Made by a program: the position numbers and the translations under genes. From contig NZ_NXGX01000002.1 of NCBI RefSeq assembly GCF_002844275.1, forward strand, positions 62,001-126,000: a DNA stretch of 64,000 bases, in the 5' to 3' direction. The notes under the pieces are model-generated. The model saw only the letters and a list, made by a program, of their open reading frames with translations. It was not told the DNA's origin and searched no databases. This DNA comes from Thalassospira lohafexi. GTDB lineage: Bacteria; Pseudomonadota; Alphaproteobacteria; Rhodospirillales; Thalassospiraceae. Positions 34,633 through 44,131 of this stretch are shown piece by piece. Every line of letters begins with the position of its first letter. The stretch's first letter is position 1.

Positions 34633-35913
34633 ATGACACGCGACACTCTTGCAATCGTGGTTAAAGGTTATCCGCGATTGTCGGAAACCTTTATTGCGCA
34701 GGAAATCCTCGGCATTCAGCAGGCCGGAATTCCCTATCGAATTGTGTCGCTGCGTCATCCCACGGATAAAAAACGTCACCCGATCCATGAAAGGATCACG
34801 GGGGATATCGATTATCTGCCAGAATATGTCTATCAGGAACCGCTGCGTGTTGTGCGCAGTTGGTTAAAAGTCCGAAAATTGCGCGGCTATCGCCGGGCAG
34901 TCAATATTTGGTGGCAGGATTACCGCCGTGACCGCACACCAAACCGCGCCCGACGGTTTGTGCAGGCCATTGTCATGGCGGCTGAAACTCCCGATGACAT
35001 CACCCGTATTTACGCCCATTTCCTCCATACACCTGCATCGGTCGCACGCTATTGCGCGATCATGCGGGGAATTCCATGGTCCTGTTCGGCGCACGCCAAG
35101 GATATCTACACCAGTGCGGATTGGGATATGCGCGAAAAGCTGCGCGATATGGATTGGTTGGTGACCTGTACCAAGGCCAATGTCGATTACCTGCAGGAGC
35201 TGGCCGAAGACCCGTCAAAGGTTCATCTGCTCTATCACGGACTTGATTTTTCACGGTTTCCCGAAAAGCTGCCAGATCGTGAAATGCACGATGGCGTTAA
35301 TGCCGATCAGCCAGTAACGATCTTGTCGGTCGGGCGTTTGGTCGGCAAAAAGGGTTATGACGATTTGCTGCGTGCCTTGGCCAAACTGCCCAAGGACCTT
35401 TCGTGGCGTTTTGTGCACATCGGTGGGGGAAGTGGCGATAAATACCGTAAACTTGCCGCTGAGCTTGGCATTTCAGGACGTTGTGAGTGGCAAGGTGCCC
35501 GCGATCAGAAAGAAGTCATTGCAGCCTGTCAGTCTGCTGATTTGTTTGTTCTGGCCAGCCGGATACAAAAGGATGGTGACCGTGATGGTCTGCCCAATGT
35601 GTTGATGGAAGCACAGCTTTGTGGTCTGGCAGCCGTTTCAACCGCGATTTCCGCAATCCCGGAACTGATCGAAGATGGTGTGAACGGCCTGCTGGTTCCT
35701 CAGCGCAATCCCGATGAACTGGCCAAGGCCTTGCAAACCATGATCACAAACCCGAAACAGCGCGATGAAATGGGCCGGAAGGGAAATGAAATCGTACGAC
35801 GCGATTTTTCCTTCTACAGCGGTATGAAGGATCTCGCCCATCGCTTTGGCGTAACGGACGTCAATCCGGAAAGCATTTCTTCCAGCCATTCTCAGAAACC
35901 CGCAGCAGAGTAG
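34633..35913 (+). CDS. GT4-family glycosyltransferase
   Basis: 426 residues, GT-B fold. N-terminal KGYPRLSETFIAQEILGIQQ (about 10-29) is the acceptor-side signature seen in colanic-acid and exopolysaccharide GT4 enzymes; the C-terminal half has ILSVGRLVGKKGYDDLLRAL, and the catalytic/UDP-sugar segment RDGLPNVLMEAQLCGLAAVS with the E-x7-E type pattern. Donor and acceptor are unknown. It begins 22 bases after the preceding gene; the stop TAG overlaps the ribosome-binding site of the next gene. Confidence 0.9.
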   Translation: MTRDTLAIVVKGYPRLSETFIAQEILGIQQAGIPYRIVSLRHPTDKKRHPIHERITGDIDYLPEYVYQEPLRVVRSWLKVRKLRGYRRAVNIWWQDYRRDRTPNRARRFVQAIVMAAETPDDITRIYAHFLHTPASVARYCAIMRGIPWSCSAHAKDIYTSADWDMREKLRDMDWLVTCTKANVDYLQELAEDPSKVHLLYHGLDFSRFPEKLPDREMHDGVNADQPVTILSVGRLVGKKGYDDLLRALAKLPKDLSWRFVHIGGGSGDKYRKLAAELGISGRCEWQGARDQKEVIAACQSADLFVLASRIQKDGDRDGLPNVLMEAQLCGLAAVSTAISAIPELIEDGVNGLLVPQRNPDELAKALQTMITNPKQRDEMGRKGNEIVRRDFSFYSGMKDLAHRFGVTDVNPESISSSHSQKPAAE

Positions 35914-35922
35914 GAGGCTACC

Positions 35923-37065
35923 ATCGTAAAGGTTGCCTTCTATGCTCCGCTAAAGCCTGCTGACCATCCAGTGCCATCGGGCGACAGGTTGATGGCGCGG
36001 ATGTTGGTTGCCGCCCTTGAAGGGGCTGACATGCAGGTCGATATTGCAGCGCGTCTGCGCAGCCGGGTTTCAGATGGCAATATCCTAAAACAGGCGCGTC
36101 TGGCCGAGTTGGGGACGAAGCTGGCTGCACGACTTTTGCGCCAATATCAAACCGGCTTTCGCCCAAAGCCCGACATTTGGTTTACCTATCATCTGTATTA
36201 CAAGGCACCGGACTGGATCGGTCCGATTGTCGCCAATGCGCTGGGCATTCCCTATGTCGTGGCCGAGGCATCCTTTGCCCCCAAACGCGCAGATGGCCCG
36301 TGGCAACAAAGTCATCAGGCGGTCGAACTGGCTCTGCGTCACGCAGATGCGGTCTTTTCGCTTAATCGTGCGGATATGGAATGTCTAAGACCAATTTGTG
36401 ATGCCAGAAAATTGCATTATCTTGCACCCTTTACCCAGATTGAAAACTGGCAGGTGGCCGAACGGGCCGATATCGATCCTGCTTGCGTAAAACTTGTCAC
36501 AACGGCAATGATGCGCGATGGCGACAAGATGAAATCCTTTGAGGTCTTGGCAAGCGTGCTGGGCCGCCTTAAACGTGAAAATGTTGAAAACTGGCATTTG
36601 ACAGTCATTGGTGATGGTCCGGAGCGGACATCAGTCGAAGGTTTGTTTACCGCGCAGGGGATCACGACACAGAACCTTTGTTTCGCCGGGCTGTGTAGTC
36701 CAGATCAAACACGCAAACACCTTGCGTCTGCAGATCTGTTTGTTTGGCCTGCGATTAACGAAGCATACGGTATGGCCTTACTTGAGGCTCAGGCGTCGGG
36801 GTTGCCTGTGTTGGCGGGAAACACGGGGGGTGTGCCTGGTGTGGTGTCGGATCAGAAAACAGGTTGGCTTGTCCCGGTTGGGGATGAAGATGCTTTTGGT
36901 GCGCAGCTAACAAGATGTCTGACAGATCAGATTGATACACTGCGTTCTTTCGGGCGCAATGCGGCCGCAAAAGCCAAGCAGGATCACACAATCGGCGCAG
37001 CATCAGATGTATTGGGTTCTGAGATTCGCAATATCGTTGCGAATGCAACGGTGGGGGGCGCATGA
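35923..37065 (+). CDS. GT4-family glycosyltransferase with apparent ATC start codon
   Basis: 380 residues if started at ATC 35923. The N-terminal sequence from there, VKVAFYAPLKPADHPVPSGD (first beta strand and the PSGD loop), is what this GT4 group normally has, and a perfect AGGAGG (35912-35917) sits five bases upstream. No ATG or GTG is available there; the next candidate, GTG 35971, would cut off the first strand. The C-terminal half shows FVWPAINEAYGMALLEAQAS and GNTGGVPGVVSDQKTGWLVP, the donor site. The gene's end overlaps the phosphatase gene by four bases (ATGA). Confidence 0.85.
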   Translation: MVKVAFYAPLKPADHPVPSGDRLMARMLVAALEGADMQVDIAARLRSRVSDGNILKQARLAELGTKLAARLLRQYQTGFRPKPDIWFTYHLYYKAPDWIGPIVANALGIPYVVAEASFAPKRADGPWQQSHQAVELALRHADAVFSLNRADMECLRPICDARKLHYLAPFTQIENWQVAERADIDPACVKLVTTAMMRDGDKMKSFEVLASVLGRLKRENVENWHLTVIGDGPERTSVEGLFTAQGITTQNLCFAGLCSPDQTRKHLASADLFVWPAINEAYGMALLEAQASGLPVLAGNTGGVPGVVSDQKTGWLVPVGDEDAFGAQLTRCLTDQIDTLRSFGRNAAAKAKQDHTIGAASDVLGSEIRNIVANATVGGA

Positions 37066-37679
37066 ACAAAATACGCTTTGCCCTTTTACGCCACGGAGTG
37101 ACCGACTGGAACGCGGAAAAACGTATTCAGGGCCGTTCTGACATTTCATTGCGGGCTGATACCATCGCCAAATACCAGACCCGACGTTTGCCAAACGATT
37201 GGCAAGCCGTTCCGTGGTTTTGCACGCCACTGTCACGCACACGTGAAACAGCCGATGCCTTGGCGATTTCACCGGTCACACCGCAACCCGATCTGATTGA
37301 GATGGATTGGGGCGATTGGGAAGGCCAACGATTGCCAGATATTCGTAAGGTGCTTGGGGCTGCCATGGCACAGAATGAAGATCGTGGCTGGGCGTTTCGC
37401 CCAGATGGCGGCGAAAGCCCGCAAGATGTGCTTGTGCGTGTCCAGGGTTTCCTTGCCAGACAGATAAGTACGCATGGCGCCGTAAAATTTGGCGCCATCA
37501 CCCACAAAGGCGTTATTCGTTCTGTTTATGCTGCGGCACGTGGATGGGACATGATGGGAAAAATCCCCGATAAACTAAATTGGGAATGCCTGCATGTTTT
37601 TGACTGGTCTGAGCAAGGCGGCTTTGAGGTTGTGAAACTCAACATCGCCTTAATTCCCGCCGGTGGGGGCGCTGTATGA
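37062..37679 (+). CDS. Histidine phosphatase (phosphoglycerate-mutase family)
   Basis: 205 residues. RHGVTDWN at 10-17 carries the phospho-accepting histidine (H11), with the second histidine in AITHKGVIRS (about H148) and the acid in LIEMDWGDWEG (about E80). RIQGRSDISL is the usual substrate-side loop. Placed inside a glycosyltransferase operon it probably removes phosphate from a sugar phosphate or other glycan intermediate, which is inference from context. It overlaps both neighbours by four bases (ATGA at each end), so it is strictly co-translated. Confidence 0.9.
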   Translation: MNKIRFALLRHGVTDWNAEKRIQGRSDISLRADTIAKYQTRRLPNDWQAVPWFCTPLSRTRETADALAISPVTPQPDLIEMDWGDWEGQRLPDIRKVLGAAMAQNEDRGWAFRPDGGESPQDVLVRVQGFLARQISTHGAVKFGAITHKGVIRSVYAAARGWDMMGKIPDKLNWECLHVFDWSEQGGFEVVKLNIALIPAGGGAV

Positions 37680-38818
37680 CCGACGTCATGGTCTATGTGC
37701 AGCATTTGCTTGGTATTGGACATGTCAGGCGCATGGCCGTGATCAATCAGGCTATGCGCGGGCATGGACTAACGGTGACTGTCGCCAGTGGAGGCATCCC
37801 GGACCCGGCACTTGATTTTGCCGCAGACGAAATTGTGCAATTACCCGCATGCCGTACAGCCGACAGCAATTTCTCGGGGCTTGTTGATGCCAATGATTGT
37901 CCGGTCGATGAGGATTGGAAAATCTGCCGGACACAGGACTTACTGGCAGCATTCAAAAAGGCGTCGCCAAAACTGCTGCTGATTGAAATGTTCCCGTTTG
38001 GACGGCGAGCATTTCGGTTCGAATTGATCCCCTTGATGGACGTAGCAAAGAAGGCCGGTGTGCCCATTGTCTGTTCGGTGCGCGACCTTTTGGTGCGTAA
38101 GAAAGACCCGGGAAAGACCAAGTGGATGCGTGATATCGCCCGTCAGTATTTCGACAAGGTTCTGGTGCACGGCGATCCCGATCTGTTTGGCTTTGACCAT
38201 AGTTTTCCATACGCCAATGATATAGCCGACCTGATTACCTATACCGGCTATGTCGCGCCAACCAACGCATCGGAATATTTGACCGGACAGGATGATACAC
38301 GAAGTGGGGTTCTGGTATCGGCGGGCGGTGGTGCGGTTGGTGCGGAACTGATTGAAATTGCCATTGCTGCGCGGGAGCATTCAGATCGGTTTCGAAATGC
38401 ACAGTGGGACATCGTTGCCGGGCCACATTTCGCGCAAGAACGCTTTGACGCAGTATCGCAAACATTGCCGTCGGGTATGATTTTGCATCGCTTCCTGCCA
38501 GACTTTCGCGCCCGCATGGCCAAGGCTGCTGTGTCCGTTTCGCAAGCCGGGTATAATACGTTGATGGATGTTCTTTCGACAAAGACACCTGCGGTTATGG
38601 TGCCGTTTGCCGAAGGTGGCGAAAGTGAACAAAAAGAGCGCGGCGAAATTTTATCAAGTGCCGGTGTCATTTCCCTGCTTGATCTTAGTGGCCTGACTGC
38701 GCAATCATTAGCAAAACAAATAGATCGTGCCAATCAACCGCAAAATCTCAGTATTGCGTTGGATGGTGCGCAAAGAACTGCGGCACTTATCGCAGCTTTG
38801 ATAAAGGGATCGGCATGA
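37676..38818 (+). CDS. Second MurG-like (COG4671-type) glycosyltransferase
   Basis: 380 residues, GT-B fold. LLGIGHVRRMAVINQAM (about 10-26) is the N-terminal acceptor loop; the C-terminal donor half has VSAGGGAVGAELIEIA and VSQAGYNTLMDVLSTKTPAV, then PFAEGGESEQKERGEILSSA. It is related to, but clearly diverged from, the protein at 33408-34610, so the two probably add different sugars or act on different acceptors. Four-base overlaps with the genes before and after. Confidence 0.87.
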   Translation: MTDVMVYVQHLLGIGHVRRMAVINQAMRGHGLTVTVASGGIPDPALDFAADEIVQLPACRTADSNFSGLVDANDCPVDEDWKICRTQDLLAAFKKASPKLLLIEMFPFGRRAFRFELIPLMDVAKKAGVPIVCSVRDLLVRKKDPGKTKWMRDIARQYFDKVLVHGDPDLFGFDHSFPYANDIADLITYTGYVAPTNASEYLTGQDDTRSGVLVSAGGGAVGAELIEIAIAAREHSDRFRNAQWDIVAGPHFAQERFDAVSQTLPSGMILHRFLPDFRARMAKAAVSVSQAGYNTLMDVLSTKTPAVMVPFAEGGESEQKERGEILSSAGVISLLDLSGLTAQSLAKQIDRANQPQNLSIALDGAQRTAALIAALIKGSA

Positions 38819-39573
38819 GCAGTTGGGATCATTTGCGCGCAGAACTTGATCTGTGGCAGTCCGAAGGACGGATTGCCACGGCATGGTGGCGCGATGATGA
38901 TGCTGTAACGGTAACCCCGCAACTCGATACCATTTTGGCATTTGAACAGAAATACAAGGTGCCGCTTGCCTTGGCCGTGATTCCGGCAAATTTGCAAAAT
39001 AATCTGGTCGAACGGCTGGCAGAAACTCTTGATACCCGCGTGTTGCAGCATGGATGGGCCCACCAGAACCATATGCCCGATGGGCGCAAAAAACAGGAAC
39101 TTGATGACGTGCGCGATCTTGGTGCTGTCGTTGCCGATTTGCGCAAAGGGTTTTCGGTGCTGTCATCACGGTTTGGGAACCGGTTTCTTCCGGTGGTTGT
39201 TCCGCCGTGGAACCGGATCGCCGATGATGTGGTCGCAACCCTAAATTCCCTCGGGTTCTGTGGTTTAAGCACCTTTAATGCGCGCCAAACTGCCGAGCCG
39301 TACAAGGGGCTGTTGCAGGTAAATACCCATGTCGATGTCATTGATTGGCGGGGCAGTCGTGGATTTGTTGGTGAAGACGTGGCGCTTGGGTCTATGATCG
39401 CCCATCTTGCCGCCCGTCGTACCGGTGCAGCTGACCCAAAAGAGCCGACTGGTATCCTGACCCATCATCTGGTCCATGACGAGGCAACAACACATTTTCT
39501 TGATAATCTTTTTTCGATGGAACATTCAGCACTCAGCTGGCTAAGAATTCCCGGAGTATTTCCATGGCAATAA
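38815..39573 (+). CDS. NodB-like polysaccharide deacetylase
   Basis: 252 residues. A NodB-type core: the catalytic/metal aspartates in TAWWRDDDAV (about 27-29) and the histidine pair in VLQHGWAHQNH (H79, H83), with PPWNRIADDVVATLNSLGF as the later arginine/aspartate-bearing strand and GILTHHLVHDE near the C-terminus. No signal peptide, so it would act in the cytosol, unlike exported peptidoglycan deacetylases. It would remove acetyl groups from an N-acetyl sugar intermediate made by the neighbouring enzymes. Overlaps the gene before by four bases and the next by ten. Confidence 0.82.
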   Translation: MSSWDHLRAELDLWQSEGRIATAWWRDDDAVTVTPQLDTILAFEQKYKVPLALAVIPANLQNNLVERLAETLDTRVLQHGWAHQNHMPDGRKKQELDDVRDLGAVVADLRKGFSVLSSRFGNRFLPVVVPPWNRIADDVVATLNSLGFCGLSTFNARQTAEPYKGLLQVNTHVDVIDWRGSRGFVGEDVALGSMIAHLAARRTGAADPKEPTGILTHHLVHDEATTHFLDNLFSMEHSALSWLRIPGVFPWQ

Positions 39574-40187
39574 GTCCGAACAAACATCCGGAGCTTGATG
39601 ACGCGCCAGTCGTCGACGAAGCGGTTGATCCGGTAAAACCAGCCGGGGTACATGATCGTGATGTGCAAATGCTGGCCTATCCGACAAAAACAATGGCGCC
39701 TGATTTGGCCAAATCAATTGTTGGTTTGCTGATTTGCGGGGTGATTGCCCTGATCCCGGAAATGCTTGCCATCATTCAATGGACCGCAGCCGGGCTGTCC
39801 TTGCTGTTCATTTTTTACTTTGTGCGGACTTTGCTGCGGTTCCAGTCGAAAATTTACATTTCCGAATATGGCATTCGTCTTTCAAGCATGCGGGGCGGGA
39901 CGGCGTTTGCCTGGTCGGAACTTTCGAAGTTCCGTTTGCGTTACTTCAGTACCAAGCGCGATGGCAACAAAGGTTGGTTTGAACTCACACTGCAAGCCGG
40001 AGATGCCAAGATTGTTGCTGAATCCACCTTGGTCGGCTTCGACGAACTTCTTGATATTTCTCGTGATTGGGCGAAAGATAACCAACTTCTTGTGGACGAC
40101 GTTACACGTACCAATCTGATGCGCATGGATGAGGCTGAAACGCTTGTTCGGGCTGTCGCATCAGAAAGGTCAAATGGTGGTGCCTAA
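39564..40187 (+). CDS. Small membrane protein of the glycan operon
   Basis: 207 residues. An acidic, proline-containing N-terminus (1-45) is followed by two adjacent hydrophobic helices (about 50-90, VGLLICGVIALIPEMLAI and GLSLLFIFYFVRTL) and a cytoplasmic domain (about 95-175) that alternates strands like a bacterial PH-type domain (IYISEYGIRLSSMRGGTAFA, WFELTLQAGDAKIV). I do not recognise a named family. ATG 39564 has GGAG about seven bases upstream. It could anchor the soluble glycosyltransferases to the membrane; this is inference. The ABC ATPase gene starts six bases after its stop. Confidence 0.75.
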   Translation: MAISPNKHPELDDAPVVDEAVDPVKPAGVHDRDVQMLAYPTKTMAPDLAKSIVGLLICGVIALIPEMLAIIQWTAAGLSLLFIFYFVRTLLRFQSKIYISEYGIRLSSMRGGTAFAWSELSKFRLRYFSTKRDGNKGWFELTLQAGDAKIVAESTLVGFDELLDISRDWAKDNQLLVDDVTRTNLMRMDEAETLVRAVASERSNGGA

Positions 40188-40193
40188 GAAATT

Positions 40194-42122
40194 ATGACTG
40201 ACATTCTGCGTATCAAGGACCTGAAGGTTGAATTTGTTTTGCCCCATATGCGGGTCAATGCAGTCGAAAACGTCACTTTTCGGATTGGTGCGCAGGAAAC
40301 AGTCGCTTTGGTAGGCGAATCAGGGTCGGGCAAGAGCACAATTTCACAGGCCATCATGGGGCTGTTGCCCAAGGCCGCACAGATCACCAACGGTTCGATT
40401 ATATTTGCAGACCCCGATAAGCCCGGAACGCGCGTCGATATTGCTATGCTTGACCGTTCTGGCGCGCAAATGCGGTCAATCCGCGGTGGCCGGATATCGA
40501 TGATTTTTCAGGAGCCGATGAGCTCTCTGTCCCCGCTTCATACCATTGGCGATCAGATTTGCGAGGCCGTCCGCCTTCACCGAAAGGTCGGCAACAGCGA
40601 GGCCCGCGAACTTGCCAAGGAAATGCTAACGCTTGTCGGGTTTGCCGACCCAAAACGCGCGCTTAAGACATATCCGTTTGAATTGTCTGGTGGCCTGCGT
40701 CAGCGTGCCATGATTGCCATGGCCATGGTGTGTCGACCGGCCCTGCTGGTTGCGGACGAACCGACGACTGCACTTGATGTCACCATTCAGGCTCAAATAC
40801 TGCGTTTGATCCGGGAAGTGCAAAGCGAACTTAAAATGTCGGTGCTGTTGATTACCCATGATCTTGGGGTTGTCGCCAATATGGCTGATCGCATGGTGGT
40901 TATCTATGATGGCCGGGTTGTTGAGTCGGGCAGGACCGATGACGTGTTTATCAATCCCGGCCATGCCTATACCCAATCGCTGCTCGCTGCTGTACCGCAT
41001 TTTGACATGGGGCCCGACGAACGGCTAAAGCCGTTGCGTGAAATCAAACCAAAGACCGGTAGTCTTTTAGCGCTTAACGAATCCGAAGATGATCCACGCG
41101 AACAAACCGAAGTTCCACCGTCATTGGCCTTACATCCAAGCATGGCGAGCGAACCTGTATTGGCCGTCCGTCATCTCAGCAAAAGCTTCACCCAGCGTAA
41201 GGGCAACTGGTTTAAGGCCGAACATCATTCAATCCCGGCAGTATCGGACGTATCGCTTACGGTGAACCGCGGCGAATGCGTTGGTCTGGTTGGCGAAAGT
41301 GGTTGTGGCAAGACAACGCTGTCCAAGCTGATTATGCGGGCGATGAACCCGGATGATGGATCGATCCTGTTTCGCGGTGAAAGCGGTCAGATGACCGAAC
41401 TGACGGGTCTTGATGAAGATCAGCTAAATCCATATCGCAAACGCATCCAGTTTGTTTTTCAGGACCCGTTTGGGTCGCTTAATCCACGCATGACAGTGCA
41501 GGATATCATCACAGAGCCAATGATCATCCATGGGGTCGGCAATAGCGCCTATCACCGTAAGATGGTACTCGAATTGATGGAAGTTGTCGGGCTGGATCCA
41601 CGCTTCCTCAGCCGCTACCCACATAGTTTTTCCGGTGGCCAACGCCAGCGTATCGGCATTGCCCGTGCGCTTAGCCTTAAGCCAGACCTGTTGATTTTTG
41701 ATGAGCCAACATCGGCACTTGATGTGTCAGTTCAGGCGCAAATACTTAACCTTTTAAAAGATTTGCAGCGCGATCTTAATTTGACTTATCTGTTTATCTC
41801 GCACAACCTCGCGGTCATAGATTATGTCGCGGACCGCATTGCGGTGATGTGTGCTGGTCGTATTGTTGAGTCTGCACCACGTGAACAACTGTTTCGCAAC
41901 CCGCTGCATCCTTATACGCAGGCGTTGCTCAATGCTGTTCCGTTTGCTGATCTGGACCATCCACTTGATTTCAACAAGATTATGGATGGCAAGGCGTCTG
42001 ATCCGGCGCGCTGGCCGGCACCTTTTACGATTAACCGTAATAGCGACCCGAAAATGATGCAGTTTGCCGAAGACCATTTTGTACGCGCCGAGCGTGCCGA
42101 TTTTACGGAGATAGCAATATGA
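40194..42122 (+). CDS. Oligopeptide/microcin-C-type ABC importer ATPase with two fused nucleotide-binding domains
   Basis: 642 residues, two full NBDs in one chain as in YejF. First: Walker A GESGSGKST (41-49), signature LSGGLRQRAMIAMAM, Walker B LLVADEPTTALD. Second: GESGCGKTT, signature FSGGQRQRIGIARAL, Walker B LLIFDEPTSALD, each followed by the C-terminal oligopeptide-type extension (NPGHAYTQSLLAAVP; NPLHPYTQALLNAVP). It powers uptake of peptides or peptide-like solutes with the two permeases downstream. It sits six bases after the last glycan gene and overlaps the binding-protein gene by four bases, so the importer is part of the same run. Confidence 0.93.
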   Translation: MTDILRIKDLKVEFVLPHMRVNAVENVTFRIGAQETVALVGESGSGKSTISQAIMGLLPKAAQITNGSIIFADPDKPGTRVDIAMLDRSGAQMRSIRGGRISMIFQEPMSSLSPLHTIGDQICEAVRLHRKVGNSEARELAKEMLTLVGFADPKRALKTYPFELSGGLRQRAMIAMAMVCRPALLVADEPTTALDVTIQAQILRLIREVQSELKMSVLLITHDLGVVANMADRMVVIYDGRVVESGRTDDVFINPGHAYTQSLLAAVPHFDMGPDERLKPLREIKPKTGSLLALNESEDDPREQTEVPPSLALHPSMASEPVLAVRHLSKSFTQRKGNWFKAEHHSIPAVSDVSLTVNRGECVGLVGESGCGKTTLSKLIMRAMNPDDGSILFRGESGQMTELTGLDEDQLNPYRKRIQFVFQDPFGSLNPRMTVQDIITEPMIIHGVGNSAYHRKMVLELMEVVGLDPRFLSRYPHSFSGGQRQRIGIARALSLKPDLLIFDEPTSALDVSVQAQILNLLKDLQRDLNLTYLFISHNLAVIDYVADRIAVMCAGRIVESAPREQLFRNPLHPYTQALLNAVPFADLDHPLDFNKIMDGKASDPARWPAPFTINRNSDPKMMQFAEDHFVRAERADFTEIAI

Positions 42123-44053
42123 CCCGGTGGCCCAATGACAAAGGTTGTGTTTTCCGCCATGCCATCATGGGGGCTATCTTCGCCGGAGGGCTTTGCTCCG
42201 GTGGGGCAGTTCTTTCGACATCAGCGCAGGCCGAGGTGCCGTATTTTGAGGATGCCGTTGCCAGTGGCGAGTTGCCTCCGATGCTTGATCGGTTGCCTGA
42301 ACATCCCAAAGTGATCGATTTCGACGCCGAGGATAAAACTGTTGGCAAGTATGGTGGCCAGTTCGTGACCATCATGGGCCGGTCAAAAGACATCCGCATG
42401 GCGGTTGTTTATGGCTATGCACGGCTGATCGGCTATGATGAAAACCTTGATCTGAAGCCTGACATTCTTGAAAGCCTTGATGTGAATGACGAAGGGAATG
42501 TTTTTACCCTTCATCTTCGCAAAGGTCATAAATGGTCTGACGGCGAACCCTTTACCGCCGAAGACTTCCGCTACTACTGGGAAGACATTGTTAACAACGA
42601 TGAACTGTTTCCGGTCGGTCCGCCGCGGTTCCTGTTTGTTGGCGATGAACCCGCAACCTTTGAAATTCTTGACGAATTTACGGTGCGATATAGCTGGTCA
42701 CAGCCCAATCCGTTCTTTTTGACCGAACTTGCCGGTACAAGGCCACCATTCATTTATCGTCCGGCGCATTACCTAAAACAGTTCCATGAAAACTACCGCG
42801 ATGCGGCCGAACTGGATGCTATGGTCAAAGAACGCGGCTTGCGCAGCTGGGCCGTGTTGCACACCGATATTGACCGGCCCTACAAGCTTTCAAATATCGA
42901 CCGTCCGTCGCTTGAGCCATGGTTGATCACCACGGAAGAACCATCTGATCGGTTCGTCTTTGTGCGCAACCCGTTTTATCATCGGGTTGATCCGGCCGGG
43001 AATCAGCTTCCCTATATCGACAAGATGATCTTTAACATCGCCAACTCCAAATTGGTCCCGGCAAAAGTCGGGGCAGGAGAGGTCGACCTGCAAAGCCGCA
43101 TTCTGTCGCTAAAGGATTACACCTTCCTCAAACAGGCCGAACCACAACAAAACTATAACGTCCGCCTGTGGGATGTCGGGGCCGGTGCCTATGCCGCACT
43201 TTATCCAAATCTGACCTGCTCTGATCCGGTGTGGCGTGGTGTATTACGCGATGTTCGATTCCGTCGGGCATTGTCGCTTGCTATCAATCGCACCGAAATC
43301 AACCGCGTTATGTTCTTTGGTCTGGCACAGCCAACCAACAATACGGTTCTGCCAAAAAGCCCGCTGTATAAGCCGGAATATCGCGAAAACTATATCCAGT
43401 TCGACGTTGATAAGGCCAATGCCCTGCTTGACGAGATGGGGCTTGATGAACGCAATGGTGATGGCATCCGGCTTTTGCCTGATGGTCGGCCAATGGAAAT
43501 CATTGTTGAGACAACAGGCGAGAACCCCGAACACGATGATATGCTTGAGCTGGTTGGCGACAGTTGGCGTCAGGTCGGGATTAAGATGTTTGTCAAAGGG
43601 CTACAGCGCGAAGTTTTGCGCAACCGGGCCTATACTGGCGAAACCATTATGTCGATTTTCAATGGCATCGACAACGGTTTGGCAACACCCAATTCCGTAC
43701 CGTCCGAATTTGTCCCGGTACAGCAAGACACCCTGCAATGGCCGAAATGGGGGCAGTACTATCAAACCGACGGCGAAGCTGGCGAAGCACCAGATATGCC
43801 TGCGGCAAAGGAATTGATGGTGCAATACCGCAAATGGCAAACCGGCAATGATGCAGCACGGATGGCGGCTTGGCAGTCGATCCTTGATATCAATTCGGAA
43901 AACATGTTTTCCATTGGATTGATCGGGAATGTACCGCAACCGGTTGTTGTGGATAAAGACATGCGCAATGTGCCGGAAAAAGGTATCCATAGTTGGGAGC
44001 CGGGTGCCTTCTTTGGCATTTATCGACCAGATACATTCTGGTGGGATCGATAA
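42119..44053 (+). CDS. ABC importer substrate-binding protein, family 5
   Basis: 644 residues, large for this family (usually 500-600). A signal peptide (AIMGAIFAGGLCSGGAVLST ... AQA, cut near residue 38) is followed by the family-5 peptide/nickel/opine fold: KPDILESLDVNDEGNVFTLH, LRKGHKWSDGEPFTAEDFRY, the lobe strand YGYARLIGYDENLDL and VRFRRALSLAINRTEI. It has an extra mature N-terminal arm (PYFEDAVASGELPPMLDRLP). The ligand is not predictable from sequence; peptides, opines, oligosaccharides and antibiotics are all bound by members. Overlaps the ATPase gene by ATGA. Confidence 0.92.
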   Translation: MTRWPNDKGCVFRHAIMGAIFAGGLCSGGAVLSTSAQAEVPYFEDAVASGELPPMLDRLPEHPKVIDFDAEDKTVGKYGGQFVTIMGRSKDIRMAVVYGYARLIGYDENLDLKPDILESLDVNDEGNVFTLHLRKGHKWSDGEPFTAEDFRYYWEDIVNNDELFPVGPPRFLFVGDEPATFEILDEFTVRYSWSQPNPFFLTELAGTRPPFIYRPAHYLKQFHENYRDAAELDAMVKERGLRSWAVLHTDIDRPYKLSNIDRPSLEPWLITTEEPSDRFVFVRNPFYHRVDPAGNQLPYIDKMIFNIANSKLVPAKVGAGEVDLQSRILSLKDYTFLKQAEPQQNYNVRLWDVGAGAYAALYPNLTCSDPVWRGVLRDVRFRRALSLAINRTEINRVMFFGLAQPTNNTVLPKSPLYKPEYRENYIQFDVDKANALLDEMGLDERNGDGIRLLPDGRPMEIIVETTGENPEHDDMLELVGDSWRQVGIKMFVKGLQREVLRNRAYTGETIMSIFNGIDNGLATPNSVPSEFVPVQQDTLQWPKWGQYYQTDGEAGEAPDMPAAKELMVQYRKWQTGNDAARMAAWQSILDINSENMFSIGLIGNVPQPVVVDKDMRNVPEKGIHSWEPGAFFGIYRPDTFWWDR

Positions 44054-44131
44054 GACGAACAATTTGATTATTCGACGGTTTGTTCCTGATGTGGGATTGG
44101 GAATAAAACGTTTGGGGGAGCGTAACCGCCG

